Assembly: GCA_905479065.1 (NCBI GenBank) | Contig: CAJQLB010000015.1 | Span: 1 to 64,000 of the forward strand | Length of the DNA: 64,000 nt | Source of the DNA: an uncultured Flavobacteriaceae bacterium | GTDB lineage: Bacteria > Bacteroidota > Bacteroidia > Flavobacteriales > Flavobacteriaceae | Direction: 5' to 3' | Part shown: piece by piece, positions 1 through 8,876 of the stretch | Position numbering within the stretch: the stretch's first letter is position 1 | How the letters are laid out: each line of letters begins with the position of its first letter | Program-made: the position numbers and the translations under genes | The notes under the pieces: generated by a model | What the model was told of the DNA's origin: nothing | Database searches by the model: none | Seen by the model: only the letters and a program-made list of their open reading frames with translations

Positions 1-1654
1 CAATGATTGCTGTGTCATAACAATCTGTGTTATCAATATTTTCAACCCTCACAATTAATTGTTGACTCGGAGAAGTGTATAATAATGGAAGTTCACCACT
101 AGGCGTATCAGCATCCGATTGATTGAGATGGTAACTTACATAAAATTGAGATGCGTCTTGACCATCAAGGACTAAAGGTGTTAACGTTGTTAAGTCAAAG
201 TCAATAAGGCCATTTGTTGCATCTCCATCGTCATCATTATCACATACACTAACTACTTGTGGATTTGCCATTGCCTGATTAAATACATTGAACAGAAAGC
301 TGCCTGTTACATAACAAGTCTCGTTTATATTATTTTGAACTCGAATAAAAATTTCTTCTTGCGTGTAAGCAGTTGTATTAGTATATGGAGCCGAAATGGG
401 ACTATTGTTTGTATCTGCAGCTGTTTGACTGTCATGAAAAGATGCGGTCACATCTGTAGGATCCTGTGCCCCTAAAATCTGAGTGGCCAAAGTTGCCAAA
501 TCAAGAGACCAAAGGCCATCATTATCATCATCACAAATGAACTGGTCATCTATTGGGTTGAGAACCGGTATTGGTGTAAATTCTATAGTGATTGAGTCTG
601 TAGCAGTACAAGTTCCTGAAAAATCAATTTCTACGGTGTATTCACCACTTTCTAAAACGTCCAATGTTGCCTCTGTTTGTCCTGTGATTACAGCACCATC
701 TTTGTACCAGGTATGTGTTCCTAAACTCGTATCGATTAAGGTATCTAAGGTTAGCGTATCTCCAATACACGGAGAACTTCCTCCTGCAACTGTGATATCA
801 TCTCCAAGATCTAAACCTATATTAAAGCTTCCGGCTTCCAGAAAAACAGCTGTATCAAATTTTCTGTCTCCATAATCTGCAACTACTAATTTAATTTCAT
901 AATCTACATTTGGAGTCACATTGGCAAAAGCAGTCAGTACTACAGTGCGGCCATTGTAGTTCGTGTCATCAATAGTCCCACCATTCGGTGATGAATTATA
1001 CCCTGCAAAAAGTTCCTCATTTGAGCGACAACCATCAGAATCGTTTATATTCGTTACTGTAACAGGAGACCCATCATCTAAGACAGCCAAGTTTTGGTAG
1101 TTAGTCGTGCCAACTTCACGCAACAAAAAAGCAAAGCCATCAGTGAAACTACATTCATCTGTTCCATTATATTCTTCGGAAGCCATGAGATAGCGAAAGG
1201 ATATTGTATCTGAAATTGGTGTGAAGGTAAATTTTATATAAGTTGCGTCTCCAGAACCTCCTTCATTAAGTGCTGTATTGAGATCTGTATCACCTGGTAA
1301 TCCAACATTGTCAATACCGGCATTAAAATTTCCTAAAGTAGCATCGTTATCCCTGTTACCTCCTTCGAATACTTTTCCTGATGCTATGACAATACCTTCA
1401 ACAAATGGAAAATCTAATGCAGCTCCGCGTTTAAAATAACCATAACTTTTCTTTTCTGTTTCTGTTGGAGTACCATAAACTTGAAAAGTAAAATCTCTTA
1501 CCGAAGAACAAACAGAATTAATCAATACTTCATCAATGAGTTGCTCTGGTCCAAAAGATGATTGTGGGTCTCCTGCATCATTAATATCAATGACTTGTGC
1601 ATAACCTCCCATTGTAAAGAAAATAAGGATTATTATGTAGGTTGTTTTCTGCAT
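1..1654 (-). CDS. Secreted surface protein with choice-of-anchor L domain, 3' end beyond window
   Basis: An uninterrupted minus-strand frame runs from an ATG at 1652-1654 to the window edge, about 550 residues with no stop, so the C terminus is missing. The protein starts with a signal peptide (hydrophobic stretch, then GGYAQ). Residues about 20-270 resemble the choice-of-anchor L domain, with the typical MASEEYNGTDECS and DGFAFLL stretches. Ig/PKD-like repeats follow, with recurring phrases such as ICDDDNDGLWSLDL and VCDNDDDGD, seen in large flavobacterial adhesins. Such proteins usually end in a type B sorting domain for type IX secretion and surface attachment; that end is not visible here. 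No ligand can be named. It is divergent from the Nfu gene. Confidence 0.85.
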   Translation of the reverse strand, partial: MQKTTYIIILIFFTMGGYAQVIDINDAGDPQSSFGPEQLIDEVLINSVCSSVRDFTFQVYGTPTETEKKSYGYFKRGAALDFPFVEGIVIASGKVFEGGNRDNDATLGNFNAGIDNVGLPGDTDLNTALNEGGSGDATYIKFTFTPISDTISFRYLMASEEYNGTDECSFTDGFAFLLREVGTTNYQNLAVLDDGSPVTVTNINDSDGCRSNEELFAGYNSSPNGGTIDDTNYNGRTVVLTAFANVTPNVDYEIKLVVADYGDRKFDTAVFLEAGSFNIGLDLGDDITVAGGSSPCIGDTLTLDTLIDTSLGTHTWYKDGAVITGQTEATLDVLESGEYTVEIDFSGTCTATDSITIEFTPIPVLNPIDDQFICDDDNDGLWSLDLATLATQILGAQDPTDVTASFHDSQTAADTNNSPISAPYTNTTAYTQEEIFIRVQNNINETCYVTGSFLFNVFNQAMANPQVVSVCDNDDDGDATNGLIDFDLTTLTPLVLDGQDASQFYVSYHLNQSDADTPSGELPLLYTSPSQQLIVRVENIDNTDCYDTAII

Positions 1655-1708
1655 GATAAATTTGGCCAACGAATTTCAAATATATATATAACTCATCTTT
1701 TCTTTTAT

Positions 1709-1716
1709 TATTTTTG
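1709..1716 (+). promoter_or_regulatory. -7 promoter element (TAnnTTTG) of the Nfu gene
   Basis: The sequence TATTTTTG matches the Bacteroidetes -7 consensus TAnnTTTG and lies 16 bases before the ATG at 1732. No good TTG -33 box is seen. Its position argues that the TTG at 1714, which could extend the reading frame upstream, is part of the promoter and not a start codon. Confidence 0.5.
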
Positions 1717-1731
1717 CAGAAAATAGATATA

Positions 1732-2634
1732 ATGAGAAAAATTTCCGTTTCAATACAACAAACAAACAACCCAGCCATACTAAAATTTGAATCTAACACC
1801 TTTTTAACTCAATATCAAAGCTTTGAGTTTGATAATATTGATGACGCAAAAGACTCAGCAATCGCTCAGCAATTATTTTATCTACCCTTTGTAAAAAAAA
1901 TATACATCTCGGGTAATTTTATTGCCATAGAACGTTATGACATTGTAAATTGGGCAGACGTGCAAGAGGAAGTTAGAGAACAAATTGAAAATTACCTAAA
2001 TGATGGTGGTTCTATAATTTCTGCAGAGGTAAGTGATCATAAAATTCCTGTTACAGTTTATGCAGAAAGCACACCCAACCCCGCAGTGATTAAATTTGTT
2101 GCCAATAAAAACTTAGTACCTGCTATGTTTGAATTTACGTCTATTGACGACACAAAATCATCTCCTTTTGCTGCAAAACTATTTCATTTCCCTTTTGTAA
2201 AACAAGTCTTTATTGACAAAAATTACGTGTCTATTACAAAATTTGATATTGCAGATTGGAATGACATTACCATGGAATTACGTGAATTTATAAAAATATA
2301 TATCGAAAATGGCAGCCCGATAATAACCTCTGACGCACCAGAATTGACCCAACAGACAGAACAAGCAAAAGAGGCACATTTTGAGAATCTAGATGATATT
2401 TCGAAAGAAATCATCAATATTTTGGAAGAATACGTAAAACCAGCGGTTGCAAGTGACGGTGGCAATATTCAATTTGAATCTTATGATGCTGCAACAAAAA
2501 ATGTGAAAGTTATCTTACAAGGAGCATGTAGCGGTTGTCCATCATCAACCTTTACATTAAAAAATGGAATTGAAAATATGTTAAAAGAAATGCTAAAAGA
2601 CAAAATAGAATCTGTAGAGGCCGTAAATGGTTAA
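1732..2634 (+). CDS. Nfu-type iron-sulfur carrier protein with duplicated N-terminal domain
   Basis: This 300-residue protein is likely a cytoplasmic carrier that passes Fe-S clusters to apo-enzymes. The C-terminal NifU-like domain (about residues 220-300) contains the cluster-binding CSGCPSS motif. Ahead of it are two tandem copies of the Nfu N-terminal domain. Each copy has a NPAILKF or NPAVIKF strand and a FVKKIYI or FVKQVFI strand, and each ends with a similar IENYLNDGG or IKIYIENGS segment. Ordinary Nfu proteins have one copy. I chose the ATG at 1732 because an upstream TTG overlaps the promoter element. The next gene follows after 74 bases. Family assignment is firm; client proteins are unknown. 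Confidence 0.9.
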   Translation: MRKISVSIQQTNNPAILKFESNTFLTQYQSFEFDNIDDAKDSAIAQQLFYLPFVKKIYISGNFIAIERYDIVNWADVQEEVREQIENYLNDGGSIISAEVSDHKIPVTVYAESTPNPAVIKFVANKNLVPAMFEFTSIDDTKSSPFAAKLFHFPFVKQVFIDKNYVSITKFDIADWNDITMELREFIKIYIENGSPIITSDAPELTQQTEQAKEAHFENLDDISKEIINILEEYVKPAVASDGGNIQFESYDAATKNVKVILQGACSGCPSSTFTLKNGIENMLKEMLKDKIESVEAVNG

Positions 2635-2708
2635 TTAATAGTCACTTATCACTTATTTAGCATTTCTATGATAGCTGTATTCCACATTACTTATTATACT
2701 TTTGACAT

Positions 2709-4817
2709 ATGTTAAAACATTTACTATTTTTCATACTACTAGCAATCGCACTTTTAAGTTGTAAGAGTGAAATTTCAGAACACATGACACATGCACATAC
2801 CAACGAACTCATCAATGAAACCAGTCCATATTTGTTGCAACATGCTCATAATCCTGTAAATTGGAAAGCCTGGAACGATAATACCCTCAATGAAGCCAAG
2901 TCATCAAACAAGCTTATTCTAATAAGTGTTGGCTATGCGGCCTGCCATTGGTGTCATGTTATGGAAGAAGAGAGTTTTGAAGACTCTCTAGTTGCCAAAG
3001 TAATGAATACACAATTTATCAATATTAAAGTAGATAGAGAGGAACGTCCAGATGTTGATCAAGTATACATGAACGCTGTTCAATTAATGACCGGGAGCGG
3101 TGGCTGGCCACTCAATGTTATTGCATTACCTGATGGACGCCCAGTTTGGGGTGGCACCTATTTTAAAAAAGAACAATGGTTAAACGTATTAAAACAAATA
3201 GCTATTGTTTACAAAGATACGCCTGAAAAACTTCTAGATTATGCCGATAAATTGGAGGCTGGGATTAAATCTTTAGATCTTGTTAGTGTCAATAACAGCG
3301 AAGTTGACTTTAAACATGACTTTATAACAGAAGCAATTGAAAAATGGGGACATCGTTTTGATACTATTTACGGTGGTGTCAATGGGGCGCCTAAATTCAT
3401 GATGCCAAATAATATTCAATTTTTGATGCGAGAAGCTTATCAAAATAATGCTATTGAATTACAGAAATATGTCAATCTAAGTTTAAAAAAGATGGCCTTT
3501 GGAGGCGTGTTTGATCATGTTGGAGGTGGTTTCTCTCGCTATTCAGTTGATGAAAAATGGCATGTTCCTCATTTTGAAAAAATGCTTTATGATAATGCCC
3601 AATTGGTGAGTTTATACAGTGATGCCTTTTTAATTACTAAAAACCCGCTATATAAAGAGGTGGTGTTTGAGACTTTAAACTTTATAGAGTCTGAGCTAAC
3701 CGGTTCAAATGGTACTTTTTACTCTTCATTAGATGCCGACAGTAAGACGCCGAACGGTACACTTGAAGAAGGTGCTTTTTATGTGTGGAAATCCAACGAA
3801 CTGCAACAAATATTAGGCGATGACTTTGATGTTTTCGCAGATTATTACAATGTGAACGATTATGGCTTGTGGGAAGACAACAATTACGTATTAATTAGAA
3901 AAGAAGAAGACCTTCAATTTATTGAAAAATACAATCTTACGATCTCTGAGCTTAATGACAAAAAAAAGACTTGGAAAACAGTGTTACATCAAGAAAGATC
4001 AAAGAGACATAAGCCACGATTAGATGACAAAGTACTTACGTCATGGAATGCCTTAATGATTAAAGGTTATATCGATGCGTATCGCGTTTTTGATAATCCA
4101 AGATTTTTAGATGCTGCTGTCAAAAATGCCACGTTTATTTTAGATCAGCAACTCAAAGACGATGGTGGTTTATTTCATAACTTTAAGGATGGCAAGAGCA
4201 CCATTAATGGATATTTAGAAGATTACGCTGCCGTTATAGAGGCCTTTTTAAGTTTGTACGAAAACACACTTGACGAAAAATGGCTAGTCAATTCTAGAGA
4301 TTTAACTAATTATGTTTTTGATCACTTTTATAACGATACTACAACATTATTTTATTTCACCTCCGATGATGATTCAAAACTCGTCACGAGAAGTACAGAA
4401 TATAGGGATAATGTTATATCCTCAAGCAACTCAATAATGGCTAAAAATTTATTGAGACTATCTCATTATTTTGATAATAATGCCTACGCCAATACAGCAA
4501 AAACAATGTTACATAATGTTGTCCCTGAAATATCAGAATTCCCATCGACCTTTTCAAATTGGCTTAATTTAATGCTTGATTACACGAATAATTATTTTGA
4601 AGTAGCTGTGGTTGGTCCTGATGCAGAAAATACTATAAGAGCACTGAATACTCATTATTTACCAAACATACTCATTATTGGTAGTAAAACAGACAATAAT
4701 TTACCATTGCTGAAAAATCGCTTTGTTGAAGGGACTACTCTTATTTATGTTTGTGTCAATAAAGCTTGTAAACTTCCTGTTTCAGAAGTTTCAAAAGCGA
4801 TAGAATTAATAAACTAA
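2709..4817 (+). CDS. DUF255 / thioredoxin-domain lipoprotein (YyaL/SSP411 family)
   Basis: The 702-residue protein has the full family architecture: an N-terminal thioredoxin-like domain with CHWCHVM (C79 and C82), then an all-alpha (alpha/alpha)6-toroid-like region resembling N-acylglucosamine epimerases and glycosidases. The opening HAHNPVNWKAW stretch is typical of the family. The N terminus is a short signal peptide ending in a lipobox (LLSC, C18), so the protein is probably a lipoprotein outside the cytoplasm, whereas many relatives are cytosolic. The biochemical role of the family is not established; a redox or sugar-related activity is only inferred. Full length, no sign of damage. Confidence 0.88.
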   Translation: MLKHLLFFILLAIALLSCKSEISEHMTHAHTNELINETSPYLLQHAHNPVNWKAWNDNTLNEAKSSNKLILISVGYAACHWCHVMEEESFEDSLVAKVMNTQFINIKVDREERPDVDQVYMNAVQLMTGSGGWPLNVIALPDGRPVWGGTYFKKEQWLNVLKQIAIVYKDTPEKLLDYADKLEAGIKSLDLVSVNNSEVDFKHDFITEAIEKWGHRFDTIYGGVNGAPKFMMPNNIQFLMREAYQNNAIELQKYVNLSLKKMAFGGVFDHVGGGFSRYSVDEKWHVPHFEKMLYDNAQLVSLYSDAFLITKNPLYKEVVFETLNFIESELTGSNGTFYSSLDADSKTPNGTLEEGAFYVWKSNELQQILGDDFDVFADYYNVNDYGLWEDNNYVLIRKEEDLQFIEKYNLTISELNDKKKTWKTVLHQERSKRHKPRLDDKVLTSWNALMIKGYIDAYRVFDNPRFLDAAVKNATFILDQQLKDDGGLFHNFKDGKSTINGYLEDYAAVIEAFLSLYENTLDEKWLVNSRDLTNYVFDHFYNDTTTLFYFTSDDDSKLVTRSTEYRDNVISSSNSIMAKNLLRLSHYFDNNAYANTAKTMLHNVVPEISEFPSTFSNWLNLMLDYTNNYFEVAVVGPDAENTIRALNTHYLPNILIIGSKTDNNLPLLKNRFVEGTTLIYVCVNKACKLPVSEVSKAIELIN

Positions 4818-4906
4818 ATGTGTAATAATAATTACCTGTAATTGATTTATACACACTTAAATTACCTAATTATGTGCTTATAATAATCTATTAAAAACTA
4901 TCAACT

Positions 4907-5713
4907 ATGAATTTAGAAAAACTTTTAGATAAATTAATTACAACCCTTTCTACATATGGCCCAAAAGTTATCGGTGCTATTATTATTTGGATCGTAGGTT
5001 CTTGGATCATTAAAAAAATGATGCTTGGAATGAAAAAAATCATGGAGAAAGGAGACTATGATGAAAGTTTACAAAAGTTCTTATTAAATCTTGGTAGCTG
5101 GATTTTAAAAATTCTTTTAATCATTACCTTATTAGGAACTTTAGGCGTGCCAACTACTTCATTTGCTGCCATTATCGGTGCTGCAGGATTGGCCATCGGT
5201 CTTGCTTTACAAGGAAGTCTTGCAAATTTTGCTGGTGGTGTTTTAATTATGATTTTTAGGCCTTTTAAAATTGGTGACTTAATCGAAGCACAAGGTGAAG
5301 TAGGTGTTGTGAAAGAAATTGAAATTTTCACAACAAGACTTATTGGTCGCTCCAATAAAGAGGTGATTTTACCTAATGGAGCATTATCAAATGGTAACAT
5401 TGTTAATTATTCAACAGAGGGTACACGACGAGTTGATTTAACGTTTGGAGTAGGTTATGATTCTGACATCAAAAAAACAAAAGAAGTTCTTATGAATGTG
5501 ATAAGTGCTCATCCAAAGGTCATCAATGATCCAGCACCCACGGTAAATGTCTTAGAACTAGCAGACAGCTCTATTAACTTTACCGTAAGACCTTGGTGTA
5601 AAACTGAAGATTATTGGACTGTATATTTTGACGTGACTGAACAAACTAAGGAGGCACTTGATACTGCTGGAATAGAAATTCCTTATCCACATCAAGTTCA
5701 AATAAAAAAATAG
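4907..5713 (+). CDS. mscS: Small-conductance mechanosensitive channel, MscS family
   Basis: This 268-residue inner-membrane channel opens under membrane tension to release solutes during hypo-osmotic shock. Three membrane segments are visible at about residues 18-38, 60-82 and 85-115. The third is the pore-lining helix, rich in Gly and Ala (AAIIGAAGLAIGLALQGSLA), followed by FAGGVLIMIFRPFKIGD, the MscS signature. The beta domain and cytosolic vestibule follow (residues 130-268). Its length is close to E. coli MscS. It stands alone on the plus strand, is convergent with tsaB, and ends 7 bases before the tsaB stop. Its likely terminator lies inside the tsaB gene. Confidence 0.93.
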   Translation: MNLEKLLDKLITTLSTYGPKVIGAIIIWIVGSWIIKKMMLGMKKIMEKGDYDESLQKFLLNLGSWILKILLIITLLGTLGVPTTSFAAIIGAAGLAIGLALQGSLANFAGGVLIMIFRPFKIGDLIEAQGEVGVVKEIEIFTTRLIGRSNKEVILPNGALSNGNIVNYSTEGTRRVDLTFGVGYDSDIKKTKEVLMNVISAHPKVINDPAPTVNVLELADSSINFTVRPWCKTEDYWTVYFDVTEQTKEALDTAGIEIPYPHQVQIKK

Positions 5714-5719
5714 CTCCCA

Positions 5720-6388
5720 CTATCTTGGGTTTTGTATCAAAAAATCTTTTAAATAATAGGGCTCAAAATAAGCGACATCTTCGATGTCGTTTTTTTTGTA
5801 TTTAGCGTAAGCTAGTTGTCCCATGTCTCTCGCAGATGGCAATTTATTTTGGATAAAAACAGCATTAGGATGTTTAATTAATTCTGTTGTTTTAAAGACA
5901 CCGCTTCCTATGAAGGTAACTGTATTTTCATGTAAATAATCTGAAAATGAGTGAGAATCTAATATCTCAGCTTTTGTTTCCCTAACTTGTTTGTATTGAC
6001 AATCATATATCGATGCGTACACCTCCAAGCGCCTTGCATCTAGCATGGGTATGATTACCCCTTTATCCGTTGTAACCTGATATGCTAGTGATTCTAAGGT
6101 AGGAATAGAAATTAATGGTTTGTCTAGAGCAAAACATAAACCTTTCGCCGTAGACACTCCAATTCTCAAACCCGTATAAGAACCTGGCCCTTTACTCACT
6201 GCAATTGCTGAGAGATCGTTGGGCCTCATATTGCTCTCTTTTAGAACCTCATCAATATAAGTATGAAGACGCTCAGAATGAGAATATGTATCATTATAAT
6301 CTTCTCTAATCGCTAAGATATCTCCATCAAAAGAAATAGAGACAGAACAATTGGTAGTGGCAGTTTCTATGTTTAATATGTGCGCCAA
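5720..6388 (-). CDS. tsaB: tRNA threonylcarbamoyladenosine biosynthesis protein TsaB
   Basis: TsaB (222 residues) is the ASKHA-fold partner of TsaD in the complex that puts threonylcarbamoyl on A37 of tRNAs reading ANN codons. The sequence has the family opening LNIETATTNCSVSIS, and the GPGSYTGLRIGVSTAKGL motif at about residues 69-86. Length is normal. The start is 3 bases after the stop of the TolC-like gene upstream, so it is probably co-transcribed with the exporter, with which it has no obvious functional link. Its 3' region carries the antisense terminator of mscS. Confidence 0.95.
   Translation of the reverse strand: MAHILNIETATTNCSVSISFDGDILAIREDYNDTYSHSERLHTYIDEVLKESNMRPNDLSAIAVSKGPGSYTGLRIGVSTAKGLCFALDKPLISIPTLESLAYQVTTDKGVIIPMLDARRLEVYASIYDCQYKQVRETKAEILDSHSFSDYLHENTVTFIGSGVFKTTELIKHPNAVFIQNKLPSARDMGQLAYAKYKKNDIEDVAYFEPYYLKDFLIQNPR
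5773..5797 (+). terminator. Intrinsic terminator of mscS, inside the tsaB coding region
   Basis: On the plus strand, CGACATC and GATGTCG form a perfect 7-bp stem around a TTC loop, followed at once by eight T residues (5790-5797). It is 60 bases past the mscS stop codon but lies within the 3' part of tsaB on the opposite strand, where it encodes an Asn-Asp-Ile-Glu-Asp-Val stretch. On the minus strand no U-tract follows, so tsaB transcription should pass. Confidence 0.85.
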
Positions 6389-6390
6389 TT

Positions 6391-7719
6391 TTAGTCTAAA
6401 GTTATTGGTTTACCAATATAAAAATCTAAAACTTTAGTTTTAAAAATAAAATCATATTTTGCATTGATAGATGCCGATTTTGCATTAATGAGTCGAATAC
6501 GTGTTTGCTCCAAATCAAAGGCATTCATAGCACCAATATTGTAACGTTCTTGAGAGTTTTGAAATGCAAGCTTTTGTGCGGCCAATGATTTCTTCGATGC
6601 CTGATATGATTTAAGTGCACCCTGGGCATCAGTAAATGCCTGCTGCACATTTGACTCGATATCAAGTTTTGCCTGATCTAAACTTAACTTATTCCGCTCT
6701 TCATTAATTTTTGACTTTGCTACACTTGTTTTGTTTTGAAGTCTTGAAAAAATAGGGATATTGACGTTTAAACTAAATCCGTGAGATTTTTGAGCGTCCA
6801 ATTGATCTAAAAATGAGGCCTCCATATCGCTTAGATTTGTAAAAAACACATTAGAACCGAAGCTATACCCTGCAGAGACTGTTGGATAGAACCCACTTTT
6901 TGATATTTCTGTGCTTAATTCTGCCCCTTCAATATTTTTCTTAGCTAATTTAATTTCATTTCTATTTTCCAATGCATAATTTAATACAAACTTCACATCT
7001 GAATACATTATTTCTACTGCTGGGTCATCGATATCAATAAACTCAACCTGAAATCCTTCAAAAGGTAATTGTAAGACCTGCGATAAAGACAACAAAGACA
7101 GTCTGTAATTATTTTCAGCAATCGTAAGGCTTTGCTCATCACTTGCCAAGGTTGCTTCAGCATCATAGATATTTGCTTGTGGCTGGACACCTGCTTCGAC
7201 TAATTCCTTTACTTGATCTAGTTGTTTTTTAGAAAATTCTAATTGCATTTTTGAAGTTTCTAAATTCTCTTTATTAAAAAGTACATTTAAGTAGAAATTT
7301 GCAACGCTTAAGGCAATATTGTCCTTAATTCTATTTAGTTCAAGTTCATTAGCTTCTTTATTCAATTGTGCTTGTTTGAACAAGTAGGTGTTTCTAAAAC
7401 CATTAAACACTGTTTGATTGACGCTCAGCCCCACCGTCGTACTATTTGCAGTTCTGTCAACAAATTGACCCTGAAATATTTCAGCATTACCTAGTGTTAA
7501 ACGATGCCCCATATTGGCACTAACTGCTGGAAGAAAATTTCCTTTTGTCGAAATTAAATCCTGTTCATTTGACAAAATATTATTTTGAGCTTGTTTAATA
7601 GAAATGTTATTTTCTAGAGCATAAGAAACACAAGCTTCTAAGGACCATTGTTTGTTTTGGGAAAATCCGGTTAGTGTAAACAGTAAAGCAAATAACACTA
7701 CCCATACGTTGTTTTTCAT
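6391..7719 (-). CDS. TolC-family outer-membrane efflux protein
   Basis: This 442-residue protein is the outer-membrane channel of a tripartite exporter. After a signal peptide (KNNVWVVLFALLFTLTGFSQ) it shows two OEP repeats of long heptad-like helices, including SLEACVSYALENNISIKQAQNN near the start and ESNVQQAFTDAQGALKSYQ near the end. The reading frame is open further upstream, but that would overlap the adaptor gene by 110 bases; the ATG at 7719 sits directly before the signal peptide and 4 bases after the adaptor stop. Substrate unknown. It is in an apparent operon with adaptor, two permeases and ATPase. Confidence 0.92.
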   Translation of the reverse strand: MKNNVWVVLFALLFTLTGFSQNKQWSLEACVSYALENNISIKQAQNNILSNEQDLISTKGNFLPAVSANMGHRLTLGNAEIFQGQFVDRTANSTTVGLSVNQTVFNGFRNTYLFKQAQLNKEANELELNRIKDNIALSVANFYLNVLFNKENLETSKMQLEFSKKQLDQVKELVEAGVQPQANIYDAEATLASDEQSLTIAENNYRLSLLSLSQVLQLPFEGFQVEFIDIDDPAVEIMYSDVKFVLNYALENRNEIKLAKKNIEGAELSTEISKSGFYPTVSAGYSFGSNVFFTNLSDMEASFLDQLDAQKSHGFSLNVNIPIFSRLQNKTSVAKSKINEERNKLSLDQAKLDIESNVQQAFTDAQGALKSYQASKKSLAAQKLAFQNSQERYNIGAMNAFDLEQTRIRLINAKSASINAKYDFIFKTKVLDFYIGKPITLD

Positions 7720-7723
7720 TTTA

Positions 7724-8851
7724 TTAATCTCTGTTTTCCTCATCGTCGTCGTTGTTTTCTTTTGATGCTTTATTCCAAACCTTAATTTTGTCTCCTTCCT
7801 CAATGCCGTCAGTGATTTCAACATTGATTCCATCTGAAAGTCCTAACTCAACATTTTTCTTTTCAAACTCTCCATTTTCATTTTGAATTTCAACAAATGG
7901 CTTTTCTGTGATTCTATTAAATTGCAATAGAGACTCTTTTATACAAAAAGTACTATCACGACTCTCTAACTCAATTTCAGCGTTTGCACTGTAACCCGCT
8001 CTTATGTTTGTCGATTGCTCTACTTCAACGTCTGCTTTGATAGTAAATTGAACTGCTCCATTAACTTCAAGACCCTTTGGTGCAACAAAGGTTAATTTTG
8101 CAGGAAATTCTTTATCATTTATAGCTCCTAAAACAACTATAATATCTTTTCCTTCTTCTAACTTTCCAACTTCAGCTTCATCTACTTGTCCTTCAAAAAT
8201 CATAACGCTCATGTCTGCAACGGTCGCTATTGTTGTTCCCGCGTTAAAATTATTGCTTTCGATTACTTGGTCACCTTCTCTCACGGGGATAGACAAAATA
8301 GTTCCTGGAATTTGAGCAACAATATTTGTATTGGCTCCAGTACCACTTGACAATGATCCCATTTTAATAATTTGGAAGTCATTTTTTGCTTGGTCCAAAG
8401 ACTCTTTTGCTTGATTCATGGACAATTCGCTATTTTCAAAGTCTTGCTTCGATATAACCCCTTTTTCAAATAAAATCTTATTTCTTTTAAACAAGGTATT
8501 CGCATTGTCAAAAGATAATCGCGCAGAATTAATACGGCTGTTCGCACTCAACAAACTTCCCTCATTCGGAACAACTCTAATTTTTGCGATGATATCTCCT
8601 TTTTCAACAATATCACCTTCCTCAACTAATATTTTATCTAATATCCCTCCAACTTGAGGCTTTAATTCAATCTCTTCCTCAGGGTTTAATTTACCAGTTG
8701 CAACCGTTTTCGTATTTAACGATGTATAAAATGGTTCTTCCACTTTAAAGTCTTCTACTGCTGCGGAATTTGCCTTTTTAAAGTAGGCTAAAACCCAAAC
8801 TAATAGAAATAATAAAACAATTCCTATGATAATCTTTACTGCTTTTTTCAT
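7724..8851 (-). CDS. HlyD/MacA-family periplasmic adaptor subunit
   Basis: This 375-residue membrane-fusion protein links the inner-membrane ABC permeases to the TolC-like channel. It has one N-terminal membrane anchor (residues 6-24). A lipoyl/barrel-sandwich half (VGGILDKILVEEGDIVEKGDIIAKI, about 67-92), a coiled-coil hairpin (about 100-150), the second lipoyl half, a beta-barrel domain and a C-terminal membrane-proximal domain follow. The C-terminal tail is strongly acidic (ENNDDDEENRD). Gene order ATPase-permease-permease-adaptor-TolC supports a MacAB-TolC-like exporter of peptides, lipids or antibiotics; the substrate cannot be deduced. Confidence 0.92.
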   Translation of the reverse strand: MKKAVKIIIGIVLLFLLVWVLAYFKKANSAAVEDFKVEEPFYTSLNTKTVATGKLNPEEEIELKPQVGGILDKILVEEGDIVEKGDIIAKIRVVPNEGSLLSANSRINSARLSFDNANTLFKRNKILFEKGVISKQDFENSELSMNQAKESLDQAKNDFQIIKMGSLSSGTGANTNIVAQIPGTILSIPVREGDQVIESNNFNAGTTIATVADMSVMIFEGQVDEAEVGKLEEGKDIIVVLGAINDKEFPAKLTFVAPKGLEVNGAVQFTIKADVEVEQSTNIRAGYSANAEIELESRDSTFCIKESLLQFNRITEKPFVEIQNENGEFEKKNVELGLSDGINVEITDGIEEGDKIKVWNKASKENNDDDEENRD

Positions 8852-8876
8852 TGTTACTTTATATAATATTAAATTT

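Noticed and set aside
1714-1731. A TTG start that would lengthen the Nfu protein by six residues
   Set aside because: The TTG is inside a TATTTTTG promoter element, so it is probably not transcribed; the ATG at 1732 fits better.
2697-2704. TACTTTTG before the DUF255 gene
   Set aside because: It matches the -7 element but ends only 4 bases before the ATG and has no -33 box; too weak to report as a promoter.
7720-7833. A longer N terminus for the TolC-like protein
   Set aside because: It would overlap the adaptor gene by 110 bases and precede a clean signal peptide that begins at the ATG at 7719.
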